Of a stretch of 64,000 nucleotides of DNA, positions 31,157 to 38,875 are shown in pieces. Under the pieces are notes generated by a model. It saw only the letters and a list, made by a program, of their open reading frames with translations. It had not been told where the DNA came from and ran no database searches. The DNA is from Rhodocyclaceae bacterium (lineage in GTDB: Bacteria; Pseudomonadota; Gammaproteobacteria; Burkholderiales; Rhodocyclaceae), in the NCBI GenBank assembly GCA_013426785.1, contig JACDZI010000005.1, positions 1 to 64,000 of the forward strand, written 5' to 3'. How positions within the stretch are numbered: the first letter of the stretch is position 1; every line of letters starts with the position of its first letter. Made by a program: the position numbers and the translations under genes.

Positions 31157-31183
31157 TACAGAATTGACGGCTACGGCCGATAA
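31157..31183 (+). promoter_or_regulatory. Sigma-28 promoter of fliD
   Basis: TACAGAAT, 11 bases, GCCGATAA: 5 of 8 and 8 of 8 matches with exact consensus spacing, 25 bp before the fliD ATG. Confidence 0.75.
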
Positions 31184-31207
31184 AAAGGGTAACCAAGGAC
31201 AACTATC

Positions 31208-32590
31208 ATGGCAGGACTCTCATCCTCAGGTCTCGGCTCAGGACTCGACATCAACAGCATCGTCAGTGAGTTGATGGCTGTCGAGCAACAGCCTTTGACA
31301 GCGCTCGCGACAAAAGAGGCGAGCTATCAGGCAAAGATATCGGCATTCGGCAGCCTGAAAGGGGCCTTGTCGAGCCTCCAAACGGCAGTAACAACGCTTA
31401 CCAAAACCGATACATTTGCTTCGATGTCCGCCTCCAGTTCCGATTCTTCGGTGCTAACGGCGTCGGCTACCAATACAGCAGCGGATGGCACTTATAGTAT
31501 CAGCGTAAACAAACTGGCCAAGTATCACTCGGTGCGCTCCAACGGCAATTACACCTCGACTGCGGCAAGTTTTCATACCGGCAACCTGTCGATCTCAGTC
31601 GGTACCGGCACTACCGTCAATATCGATATTGATTCAAGCAACAATACCCTGGCCGGCATACGCACCGCGATCAACAATGCCAATGCCGGTGTAACAGCCA
31701 CCATCGTTGATGATGGAACCTATCAGCGTCTCGTACTGACCTCGAAAACCTTGGGGTCAGACGGCACTATTGCTGTTGCGGTGACTGATGATGGCATCGG
31801 CGGCGACAATTCACTTTCCGCATTGGCCTCGGCCAGTCTGGTTTCAGTACAGGCAGCAGACGATGCTGAACTGACAATTAACAACCTGACGATCACGCGC
31901 TCCGCCAATACGATTACTGATGCAGTAGAAGGATTGACGCTTTCCCTTGCCAAAACTGGTAGTACAACCATCACGGTGGCGAAAAATACCAGCAAGGCGA
32001 CAACCGCAATCGACGGTTTCGTCAAGGCCTATAACGACGTGGTCAAGCAACTCAAGGCTTCGACTGCCTATGATTCAGCCAACAACAAGGCTTCGACATT
32101 AACTGGCGATGCAACTGCAAGATCGGTTCAAGCACAGCTTGTCGGTCTTGTGCATTCTTCGGTCAGCGGCATTACCGGAGGACTTTCACGATTATCCGAC
32201 GTGGGCATCAGTGTTCAGAAGGATGGCACGCTGGCCTTCACTACCAGCAAGCTGACCACCGCTCTGAACGACGCCACGAAAGACGTAAGCAGTCTCTTCA
32301 CTCAAACAACCAGCAACAACACGGGTATTGCTGTTAGCTTGAATGACTGGCTGGACAATGCGGTTGGATCTACCGGCTCGATCGCCGGACGGTTAAATGG
32401 TATTGATGCCTCGATCAAGTCAATCGGTAAACAGCGTGAAGCGCTTACTATGCGCCTTCAATCGATAGAGCAACGCTACCGCACCCAGTTTTCCGCACTT
32501 GATTCGCTGATATCGAGCATGAATCAGACGAGTGAATACCTGACTCAGCAATTGGCCAACTTGCCTGGCAGTTCTTCCAGTTCCAATTAA
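31208..32590 (+). CDS. fliD: Flagellar hook-associated protein 2 (filament cap)
   Basis: The 460-aa cap protein that guides flagellin polymerisation at the filament tip. The N-terminal domain MAGLSSSGLGSGLDINSIVS is diagnostic. The central region has the hook-IN motif GTTVNIDIDSSNNTLAGIRT, and the C-terminal domain has coiled-coil helices (QREALTMRLQSIEQRYRTQF) typical of the FliD tail. It starts the late transcript fliD-fliS-fliT. AAGGA is the ribosome binding site. Confidence 0.96.
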   Translation: MAGLSSSGLGSGLDINSIVSELMAVEQQPLTALATKEASYQAKISAFGSLKGALSSLQTAVTTLTKTDTFASMSASSSDSSVLTASATNTAADGTYSISVNKLAKYHSVRSNGNYTSTAASFHTGNLSISVGTGTTVNIDIDSSNNTLAGIRTAINNANAGVTATIVDDGTYQRLVLTSKTLGSDGTIAVAVTDDGIGGDNSLSALASASLVSVQAADDAELTINNLTITRSANTITDAVEGLTLSLAKTGSTTITVAKNTSKATTAIDGFVKAYNDVVKQLKASTAYDSANNKASTLTGDATARSVQAQLVGLVHSSVSGITGGLSRLSDVGISVQKDGTLAFTTSKLTTALNDATKDVSSLFTQTTSNNTGIAVSLNDWLDNAVGSTGSIAGRLNGIDASIKSIGKQREALTMRLQSIEQRYRTQFSALDSLISSMNQTSEYLTQQLANLPGSSSSSN

Positions 32591-32608
32591 CTAAGAAATA
32601 AGGAAATC

Positions 32609-33034
32609 ATGTTTTCCCTACTCCATTCCCCTACTGATGCCTATGCCAAAGTGGGCGTCGAAACCGATGTAATGGCCGCCAATCCGCACAAGCTCATTCT
32701 GATGTTGATTGACGGTGCCCTGCTCTCTATCGCGGTATCCAGGCAGGCCATGCAGGATGGGAGGATTGCTGATAAAGGTCATGAAATATCAAGGGCAATT
32801 GACATCATCACCAATGGCCTCAAAGCAAGCCTAGACTCACAGGCGGGAGGAGATATCGCCGATAAGTTGGGGGCGCTCTACGAATACATGTGTACTCGAC
32901 TATTACAAGCCAATTTGTACAACAAGCCTGCGATACTGGATGAGGTCGGCGGGCTCCTCAATGAACTAAAGGGCGCCTGGCAGGAAATAGCCAGCGATCC
33001 CGCCGTTGTTTCCAACAGCAGAAACATCGCGTGA
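32609..33034 (+). CDS. fliS: Flagellin export chaperone FliS
   Basis: The 141-aa four-helix chaperone that binds the C-terminus of flagellin in the cytosol and stops early polymerisation. The motif DAYAKVGVETDVMAANPHKL at about residues 9-28 includes the conserved tyrosine and the helix-capping region, and MLIDGALLSIAV follows. An A/G-rich ribosome binding site (ATAAGGA) precedes the ATG. The stop overlaps the fliT start. Confidence 0.95.
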   Translation: MFSLLHSPTDAYAKVGVETDVMAANPHKLILMLIDGALLSIAVSRQAMQDGRIADKGHEISRAIDIITNGLKASLDSQAGGDIADKLGALYEYMCTRLLQANLYNKPAILDEVGGLLNELKGAWQEIASDPAVVSNSRNIA

Positions 33035-33375
33035 CCATTACCATGCCGCTGATGCCTGCCCAGATCGAGATCTATGAACAAATGTGTGCGCTTTCCAACC
33101 GTATGGTGGAAGCAGCGCGTGACAACGATTGGGGTCGCCTGATCGACCTCGAACATGCAGTGGCTGGGCTGCGTAACACCCTGACCAATGAAGCTGAAAA
33201 TACTGCCAGCGAACCCGATGTCGCCGAACGCAAGCGCGACCTGATCCAGCGCATGCTGAAGGATGATGCCGAGGTACGCCTCCACACCGAGCCATGGATG
33301 GAACACGTGCGTTGCTTCCTTACTGGCAGCACGCAAAAACGCCAGGTCGACCGGGCATACGGCGCAGGCGGATAA
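33031..33375 (+). CDS. fliT: FliT-like flagellar chaperone
   Basis: A 114-aa helical protein located directly after fliS, in the place of fliT. FliT binds the FliD C-terminus and, in enterics, FlhDC. The sequence YEQMCALSNRMVEAARDNDW has the heptad pattern of the first FliT helix, and ERKRDLIQRMLKDDAEVR fits the third. Similarity is moderate, as is normal for this variable family. The start is a GTG in a GTGA overlap with fliS, or ATG 33043 in the same frame. Confidence 0.78.
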   Translation: MTITMPLMPAQIEIYEQMCALSNRMVEAARDNDWGRLIDLEHAVAGLRNTLTNEAENTASEPDVAERKRDLIQRMLKDDAEVRLHTEPWMEHVRCFLTGSTQKRQVDRAYGAGG

Positions 33376-33419
33376 CCCGTCGCTGCCGCATGCGTCGGCA
33401 CATTGAGGTTAAATAACGC

Positions 33420-34616
33420 ATGGCTCTCATCCCCCCTGATGTCGGCATCCGCATGCGGATGCAAAACGAAGCGAACTTGCTGCAACCGCTGTCGCCGGTG
33501 CACGAAATTCCCTCGGACGTGCTCGAACTTCGACCGGGCCAGTCGTTTTCTGCGCGCATTCAGGAAGTTTTGCCCGATAACACCTACAGGGCACTGGTCG
33601 CCGGAAAACAACTGACCCTGCAACTGCCCGAGGGTGCGAAGGCAGACGACCAGCTCAATCTGGTGGTGATCGACCGTTCGGCCAAAGTGATCATTGCCAA
33701 GTTGGCCGAGGGCAGCACGGTAACCACGGGCGAGACCACTCCCTATGAATTTGCCAGGTTCAGCCCGGCGGCACGCATGATCAGCCAGTTGCTACCCGCC
33801 GAAGGCAAGCCACCGCCAGTTGCGGAACTGAATCGCGGCCAGCCGCTGGTCGCCCAACCGCCCCTGTCGCCAGGCGCCGCCGCCGAATTGGCGCCGACGC
33901 TAGCGAAAGCGGTAACTCAAAGTGGCCTCTTTTACGAAGCGCACCAGGCGCAGTGGGTAAATGGCAAGCTGCCTCTGGAACAACTGCTGCAGGAACCCCA
34001 GGGGAAGCTATCCTCCCAGGCCACCTTCCAGCAGGCAGCCGCCGAAACCGCCGCCAAAGCAATCTCCACTTCCGAACGCCCGGTCACTCCCGATTCCATT
34101 CTGCAAGCCTTGCAGGCCCGAAACGAAAAAGTCGACGCTGGCGGGACGGCGATCAGCGCGCAGTCCAACGAGAATTTGCGGCAAGCCGCCCCTGCTGCCG
34201 CAACCGCTGCAACCACCCCGCAGAAAATGCCGGAGGAAATTCGTCCGCTGGTGCAGCAGCAACTCGAAGCGGTCGCAACGAACCGGATGTTCTGGCACGG
34301 CGAAGTGTGGCCGCAACAGCCGCTGGACTGGGAAATCGAATGGCAGGGCGAGCGCAATGCCGACAGTAGTAACCGCGAGGATGAACGCTGGAATACTGTG
34401 CTGTCACTAACCACGCCGCGCCTGGGACGCGTGGATGCAAGCCTGCAACTCACCACGCAAGGCGTCCGCATCACGCTGGCGACACCGTATGGATCCAGCG
34501 CAGCCGACCTGCGCGACGAAGCACCCCGGCTGGCTGCGGCGCTCGAGGCTGCGGGCGTTCCGCTCCTGAATCTGCAAGTGAAACACGAAGATGAGTACCC
34601 TGCCGGGCAAGGATGA
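33420..34616 (+). CDS. FliK-family hook-length-control-like protein (second FliK)
   Basis: A 398-aa protein. Residues 35-100 form a beta-rich segment (ELRPGQSFSARIQEVLPDNT), the middle is Ala/Pro/Gln-rich, and the last 90 residues (TTPRLGRVDASLQLTTQGVR) match the FliK C-terminal domain (Flg_hook). It is a paralogue, separate from the fliK at 44.1 kb. In other Beta- and Gammaproteobacteria such a gene precedes an flhB C-terminal-like gene, exactly as here. A dispersed repeat copy is in frame as KVDAGGTA in the low-complexity middle. The 3' end overlaps the next gene by 26 bp. Confidence 0.78.
   Translation: MALIPPDVGIRMRMQNEANLLQPLSPVHEIPSDVLELRPGQSFSARIQEVLPDNTYRALVAGKQLTLQLPEGAKADDQLNLVVIDRSAKVIIAKLAEGSTVTTGETTPYEFARFSPAARMISQLLPAEGKPPPVAELNRGQPLVAQPPLSPGAAAELAPTLAKAVTQSGLFYEAHQAQWVNGKLPLEQLLQEPQGKLSSQATFQQAAAETAAKAISTSERPVTPDSILQALQARNEKVDAGGTAISAQSNENLRQAAPAAATAATTPQKMPEEIRPLVQQQLEAVATNRMFWHGEVWPQQPLDWEIEWQGERNADSSNREDERWNTVLSLTTPRLGRVDASLQLTTQGVRITLATPYGSSAADLRDEAPRLAAALEAAGVPLLNLQVKHEDEYPAGQG
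34127..34151 (+). repeat. Dispersed repeat, copy 5
   Basis: One mismatch in the core (GTCGACGCTGG). In frame with the FliK-like gene as KVDAGGTA. Confidence 0.85.
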
Positions 34617-34929
34617 AAAGCAGGGGACCAGTGCCCGCTCGCTCGCCGTCGCGCTGAAATACGCACCCGGCGACAGCGCGCCGAAGGTGGTCGCCAAAGG
34701 GCGCGGGCTGATCGCCGAAGAAATCATCGCCCGCGCCAAGGAGCACGGCGTGTTCGTGCACGAGTCGCCGGAACTGGTGACGCTGCTCTCTCAGGTCGAT
34801 CTGGATGACCGGATTCCATCTGCCCTGTATATTGCTGTCGCCGAGTTACTGGCGTGGCTGTACCAAGTGGAACAAAAAGGCGTTAGCAACGCTCCAGCCC
34901 TTCCTGAGCTTAAGCTACCCCTGGAATAG
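34591..34929 (+). CDS. FlhB C-terminal-domain-like protein (export-switch homologue)
   Basis: A 112-aa soluble protein resembling the cytoplasmic domain of FlhB/YscU without the membrane part. It has the sequence ALKYAPGDSAPKVVAKGRGL and EIIARAKEHGVFVHESPEL, as in FlhB after the NPTH cleavage site; the NPTH itself is absent. Such stand-alone FhlB-like proteins can substitute partially for the FlhB C-domain in substrate-specificity switching. It overlaps the FliK-like gene, consistent with paired function in export control. Confidence 0.82.
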   Translation: MSTLPGKDEKQGTSARSLAVALKYAPGDSAPKVVAKGRGLIAEEIIARAKEHGVFVHESPELVTLLSQVDLDDRIPSALYIAVAELLAWLYQVEQKGVSNAPALPELKLPLE

Positions 34930-34943
34930 AATCCACTTCCAAC

Positions 34944-35723
34944 ATGCTCAACGAAACACACTCCACCAGCAAAGCTCCTGTCGTCCTCGAGTTGGGAGAA
35001 TATAGCCAGTTCATGCTGCGTACCCCAGCCGAGATCCTAGTGGTTTTGCGTGGCCTGTATGACCACGTGTCGCAGATGACCGTCTTCTTCAACGAAGGCA
35101 GGGACATGTTGCTGACCACCATGGCCGCAGTCACGGAGGATCATCTGGTGCTCGACTATGGGCCGAGTAGCGAGATGAATCGCAAGGCACTCGACGCCCA
35201 GAAGCATTTTTGCGTGACGATGCTTGACAAGGTACGAGTGCAATTCATCCTGCGCGCCTTCAGCAAAGTGGAACTGGATGGCCGCCCTGCTTTCCTCTGC
35301 GCTCTGCCCGACAAAGTCCTGCGCCTGCAACGGCGTGAGTTCTACCGATTGGTCACGCCCATCATCCATCCACTCAAATGCACGATGCCGATTCCCCTGC
35401 CCGATGGCAACATCCATGCGCATGAAGCAAGTGTGTTCGACATCAGCGGTGGCGGCATGGGCGCTTCCGCCCCTCCCGATAACATTCCGTTCTCCGCCGA
35501 AATGGAGTTCCCCAACTGTCGCATCGAACTGCCTGAAGTCGGGTTTGTGATCGCCACGGTGAGAATCCGCAGCACCTTCGAGGTGATTTTACGCAGCGGC
35601 GCCCGGGTACGACGTGCCGGTTGCGAATTCGTCAAGCTACCCGGTCCGATGGGCACACTGATCCAGCGTTACATCATCAAGGTGGAGCGGGAACGGAAGG
35701 CGCGGGAAATCGGAATGGGCTGA
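34944..35723 (+). CDS. ycgR: Flagellar brake protein YcgR (PilZ, c-di-GMP binding)
   Basis: A 259-aa protein with an N-terminal YcgR domain (about residues 15-110) and a C-terminal PilZ domain. The c-di-GMP binding motifs are visible: RLQRREFYRL (RxxxR) at about residue 128 and DISGGGMG (D/NxSxxG) at about 167. YcgR binds c-di-GMP and slows the motor by contact with the stator/rotor. It is 14 bp downstream of the FlhB-like gene and converges with fliE. Confidence 0.92.
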   Translation: MLNETHSTSKAPVVLELGEYSQFMLRTPAEILVVLRGLYDHVSQMTVFFNEGRDMLLTTMAAVTEDHLVLDYGPSSEMNRKALDAQKHFCVTMLDKVRVQFILRAFSKVELDGRPAFLCALPDKVLRLQRREFYRLVTPIIHPLKCTMPIPLPDGNIHAHEASVFDISGGGMGASAPPDNIPFSAEMEFPNCRIELPEVGFVIATVRIRSTFEVILRSGARVRRAGCEFVKLPGPMGTLIQRYIIKVERERKAREIGMG

Positions 35724-35729
35724 GGTCGA

Positions 35730-36056
35730 TCAGACCGGCATATTCATCACATCCTGATAGGCCGTGACGAGTTTGTTCCTGACCTGCACCATTTGCTGAA
35801 ATGACAGGCTGGCTTTCTGCAGGTTGATCATGACATCCTGCAGATTGACGTTATCCGACCCGGCGGCGAAATCCTGCGTCATCTGCTGCGCACTCTGCTG
35901 TGCGGCATTGACCTGATCAATCGCCGACTTGAGGGCCAAGCCGAAATCGGCTCCCCCGGCACCTTGCGCGGCGGCAGGCGACTTGCCTTGTGCAACGTCC
36001 CTGGCTGCGTACAGCTCGGAGAGCATTTGTTCGAGGTTGCGTGTGTCAATCGCCAT
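35730..36056 (-). CDS. fliE: Flagellar hook-basal body protein FliE
   Basis: The 108-aa MS-ring/rod junction protein FliE. The C-terminal family signature DVMINLQKASLSFQQMVQVR is intact, followed by NKLVTAYQDVMNMPV. It is read leftward, with its own -24/-12 promoter inside the short gap after flrC, and is not joined to fliF as in most genomes. A GTG three codons upstream (36065) is an alternative start. The predicted transcription start is only a few bases from the ATG, so the leader is very short. Confidence 0.94.
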   Translation of the reverse strand: MAIDTRNLEQMLSELYAARDVAQGKSPAAAQGAGGADFGLALKSAIDQVNAAQQSAQQMTQDFAAGSDNVNLQDVMINLQKASLSFQQMVQVRNKLVTAYQDVMNMPV

Positions 36057-36070
36057 GATGTGCACTTTAT

Positions 36071-36086
36071 AGCAAACTGCGTGCCG
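36071..36086 (-). promoter_or_regulatory. Sigma-54 promoter of fliE
   Basis: Minus-strand CGGCACGCAGTTTGCTA: GG (36085-36084), 10 bases, GC (36073-36072), a near-consensus -24/-12 element in the 35-bp gap between flrC and fliE. Confidence 0.7.
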
Positions 36087-36091
36087 TAGTG

Positions 36092-37507
36092 CTACTCCTC
36101 ACCGTCATTGAAAAAGCCTTCTTCACGATACTGCTTGAGTTTGTAGCGCAGGGTGCGCTCCGAAATCCCAAGCAGATCGATGGCTTTCTTGCGTGACCCG
36201 CCAACTTTCGCCAACGTATCGAGGATGTGTTGGCGTTCCAGATCCTTCATATTGGCATGACTCGAAGTAGAAACAATGGGTTGCACCTGCTGTGGAACTG
36301 AAAAAATCGGCGCTGGCGGTACGGCACAAGCTGACGGAGTCAGTGCGGGTGAGGGAGTGAGACTGGTTAAACGGGCGACCCCCTCGTTCGCCATGAGCAG
36401 ATGCTCGGCATCAATAAGGTCAGCCGAAGCCAGGATAAGGGCACGCTGCATGACGTTTTCCAGTTCACGTACATTGCCCGGCCAAGGGTGTGCAGCAAGT
36501 TTTGCCGCAGCGCTGCTACCAATTTTTGCCGCCCGTCCAAGACGCGCACCATGGAGGCCAAGGAAATGCTTGGCCAGCGGGACGATATCGCCAGGCCGTT
36601 CGCGCAAGGAGGGAATGGCAAGGGGAAATACATTCAGCCGGTAATAAAGGTCTTCGCGGAAGCGGCCGGCGGTAACTTCGCTGGTCATATTGCGGTTGGA
36701 GGTCGCCAGCACGCGGATGTCGATCGGCGTCGGTTTCTTGCCGCCGACGCGCTCGACTTCACGCTCCTGCAACACCCGCAGCAACTTGGCCTGCAAGCCC
36801 AGCGGCATCTCGGAAATCTCGTCGAGCAGCAGGGTGCCGCCATCCGCCTGCTCGAACTTGCCGGCCTGCGCATTTTGCGCTCCGGTGAAGGCTCCCTTCT
36901 CATAGCCGAATAGCGTAGCTTCGAGCAGGTTATCGGGAATTGCCGCGCAGTTGATCGCTACGAACGGTCCCTTGCTGCGTTGCGACTGATCGTGGATATA
37001 ACGGGCGAAGACTTCCTTGCCGGTACCCGACTCGCCAGTCAGCAGCACGGTCGCATCCGTCTTCGCCACGCGCGCAGCGAGCAACAGCACGTCGCGCGTC
37101 TTCGGGTCGGCGGCAATGACGCCCTCTGCGGCCGGCGGGACGGCATAGCGTTCGATCTGATTGAGCAGCGCCTTCGGCTCGAAAGGCTTCAGCATGAAAT
37201 CGCAGGCGCCGCCGCGCATCGCCGCCACCGCCTTGTCCACATCCCCGAACGCCGTCATCAGCAATACCGGCAGACCTGGTTTCTTGACGCGAATCGCGGC
37301 AAGCAGTTCCAGCCCATCCATCGGGCTCATCCGCAAGTCGGAGACCACCATCTGGAAAGTTGTCCGTTCCAGCAGTCCTAGCGCCGCCGGCCCGCCATCC
37401 GCCCCACTGGCGCGATAGCCGGCCGTCTCCAGGGTAATCAGCAACGCATCGCGCAACGCATCGTCGTCTTCGACGACCAGTATGTTCATGGTGGCGGCTT
37501 TTACCAT
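36092..37507 (-). CDS. flrC: Sigma-54-dependent response regulator FlrC/FleR
   Basis: A 471-aa NtrC-type activator: receiver domain with the phospho-Asp in [12 protein letters not shown] (about residue 57), AAA+ domain with Walker A GESGTGKE and the sigma-54 contact loop GAFTGA (about 205-210), and a Fis-type DNA-binding helix ([20 protein letters not shown]). It activates middle/late flagellar sigma-54 promoters. ATG 37507 overlaps the flrB stop (TGATG) and has GGGGAG upstream; ATG 37489 is an alternative. A dispersed repeat copy encodes AVPPAPIF in the linker before the DNA-binding helix. Confidence 0.95.
   Translation of the reverse strand: MVKAATMNILVVEDDDALRDALLITLETAGYRASGADGGPAALGLLERTTFQMVVSDLRMSPMDGLELLAAIRVKKPGLPVLLMTAFGDVDKAVAAMRGGACDFMLKPFEPKALLNQIERYAVPPAAEGVIAADPKTRDVLLLAARVAKTDATVLLTGESGTGKEVFARYIHDQSQRSKGPFVAINCAAIPDNLLEATLFGYEKGAFTGAQNAQAGKFEQADGGTLLLDEISEMPLGLQAKLLRVLQEREVERVGGKKPTPIDIRVLATSNRNMTSEVTAGRFREDLYYRLNVFPLAIPSLRERPGDIVPLAKHFLGLHGARLGRAAKIGSSAAAKLAAHPWPGNVRELENVMQRALILASADLIDAEHLLMANEGVARLTSLTPSPALTPSACAVPPAPIFSVPQQVQPIVSTSSHANMKDLERQHILDTLAKVGGSRKKAIDLLGISERTLRYKLKQYREEGFFNDGEE
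36302..36326 (+). repeat. Dispersed repeat, copy 6
   Basis: Two mismatches (ATCGG and GGTAC). Antisense to flrC, giving AVPPAPIF in the interdomain linker. Confidence 0.8.
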
Positions 37508-38718
37508 CAATTCGACTCCCCTTGTTGCCTGTCTGCTCCGCCCACCCCACGGCTGACGGTCAATACAAATTCGGTGCCATGCCCAAGTTTGGAGCTGACA
37601 TCGATGCCCCCGCCATGGGCCCGTGCCACGCCGCGTGCGATGGCCAGCCCCAAACCGGTACCCTCGGCCCGGGTCGTATAGAACGGTTCGAAAAGCCTTG
37701 CCACGACATCGGGCGACATACCCGCACCGTTGTCTTTGACGGAAAAAGCCAGCCGATCTTCGCTCACTGTCACCCCCAGACTGACCCGCCCGCGGTCCAC
37801 GCTGGAGACCGCTTGCAGCGCATTTTCAAGCAGGTTCGTCAATGCACCGGTGAGTGCCTTGCGGTTGCCGGTCAGGCTAAGGCCGGCATCGGTCTGCGCC
37901 AACTCGAATTCCACCCCGCGTGCCCGCGCCAAGGGTTCAAAGGTATGGGCAAGTTCGCCCAGCAGTTCATCAATGGCAAAACCCTCCCGGCCGAGTACCT
38001 CGCCGCGCGCAAACAGCAACATGTCCTGAATCAGGCGCTCCAGATGCTTGAGCCGTCCGACGGTTTTTTGCGCGATGCTGACCCGATTCGTTTCGGGCAA
38101 ATCGGGATTGGCCAGATTACCCGCGTAAAGCAGCGCCGCAGCGATCGGCGTGCGTAATTGGTGAGCCAGTTGCGCGGCCATCTCCCCCATCGCCGCCAGA
38201 CGTTCGTGGCGCTCGGCCTGCATCTTGAGTTGGTGCGCTTCGGTGATGTCATGCAGCAGGACAATCCGGCCGCCTCCGGCATCAAGCGAGGTGACCGTCA
38301 CGGCAACCCGCAATTCCCCGGCCTGCATCTCGCCGGCTGTTTCCGTCGGTTTGAGACATTTTTTCTCGATTTCCGCCCAGGCCATGCCCAGCGCCGGCGT
38401 ACCCAGCAGATGGTCCGCCGCCGGGTTGGCGACATCAAGCCGACCTTCGCGATCGAGAACGGCAACACCGGCTGGCAGGGCTTCGAGCAGGCGCGTCAGC
38501 CGTTCGGTGAGTGCGGCCTTTTCCTGGTATTGCTGGCGCAGAGCGCCGTTGGCAGCGGCCAGTTCGGCTGTCAACGCCTCGACCTGGCGCTCCAGTGCCC
38601 CATAGGCGGTAGATAACTCCTCCGACACCTGATTGAAGAGGCGGAACGCCTCGGCCAGACGGGCCGGATCAACCGGGATGTCGGCAGTCATCGAGGCAAG
38701 CGGGCTGGTAGTATTCAT
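37507..38718 (-). CDS. flrB: Sensor histidine kinase FlrB/FleS
   Basis: A 403-aa cytosolic sensor kinase, partner of FlrC. There is an N-terminal coiled coil (LERQVEALTAELAAANGALR), a PAS domain (about residues 80-160), the HisKA box with the phospho-His in AAQLAHQLRTPIAAALLYAG, and the HATPase domain with the N-box LLENALQAVSS, the G1 box VKDNGAGMS and the G2 box GTGLGLAIARGVARAHGG. No membrane helix is seen, as for FlrB. The frame is open to 38841, but ATG 38718 matches the family start. It diverges from fliF. Confidence 0.93.
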   Translation of the reverse strand: MNTTSPLASMTADIPVDPARLAEAFRLFNQVSEELSTAYGALERQVEALTAELAAANGALRQQYQEKAALTERLTRLLEALPAGVAVLDREGRLDVANPAADHLLGTPALGMAWAEIEKKCLKPTETAGEMQAGELRVAVTVTSLDAGGGRIVLLHDITEAHQLKMQAERHERLAAMGEMAAQLAHQLRTPIAAALLYAGNLANPDLPETNRVSIAQKTVGRLKHLERLIQDMLLFARGEVLGREGFAIDELLGELAHTFEPLARARGVEFELAQTDAGLSLTGNRKALTGALTNLLENALQAVSSVDRGRVSLGVTVSEDRLAFSVKDNGAGMSPDVVARLFEPFYTTRAEGTGLGLAIARGVARAHGGGIDVSSKLGHGTEFVLTVSRGVGGADRQQGESN

Positions 38719-38786
38719 ATTTCCGGATGTTTGCAAGAAGTCGACCCTGACAGTAAGGCGAATCGGTCGACAACAATACCCGAAAT

Positions 38787-38805
38787 AGCGGCAATTTTTG
38801 CCGCT
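38787..38805. promoter_or_regulatory. CGGCAA-N3-TTGCCG palindrome between flrB and fliF
   Basis: An 8-3-8 perfect inverted repeat (AGCGGCAA/TTGCCGCT) just upstream of the sigma-54 promoter of fliF and about 70 bp before flrB. It shares the CGGCAA-N3-TTGCCG core with the palindrome upstream of fliC2. Candidate binding site for FlrC or the master activator. Confidence 0.5.
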
Positions 38806-38811
38806 GCTTGC

Positions 38812-38827
38812 GGGAACCCGATTTGCT
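38812..38827 (+). promoter_or_regulatory. Sigma-54 promoter of fliFGHIJ
   Basis: GGGAACCCGATTTGCT, with GG (38813-38814), 10 bases, GC (38825-38826). The -12 half TTTGCT fits well and the -24 half less so. About 50 bp before the fliF ATG. Confidence 0.6.
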
Positions 38828-38875
38828 AGGGCAAGACACAATCCTTGCCATTCATCGGAGACTCGCTAACGCAAC

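Noticed and set aside
37131-37145. Half-copy of the repeat in flrC (GGCGGGACGGCA part only)
   Set aside because: Only the 3' 15 bases match; it encodes AVPPA in the receiver-AAA linker. It may be a decayed copy but is below the cut-off used.
38719-38841. N-terminal extension of flrB
   Set aside because: The extension would cover the palindrome and promoter of fliF and has cysteine/arginine-rich non-family sequence.
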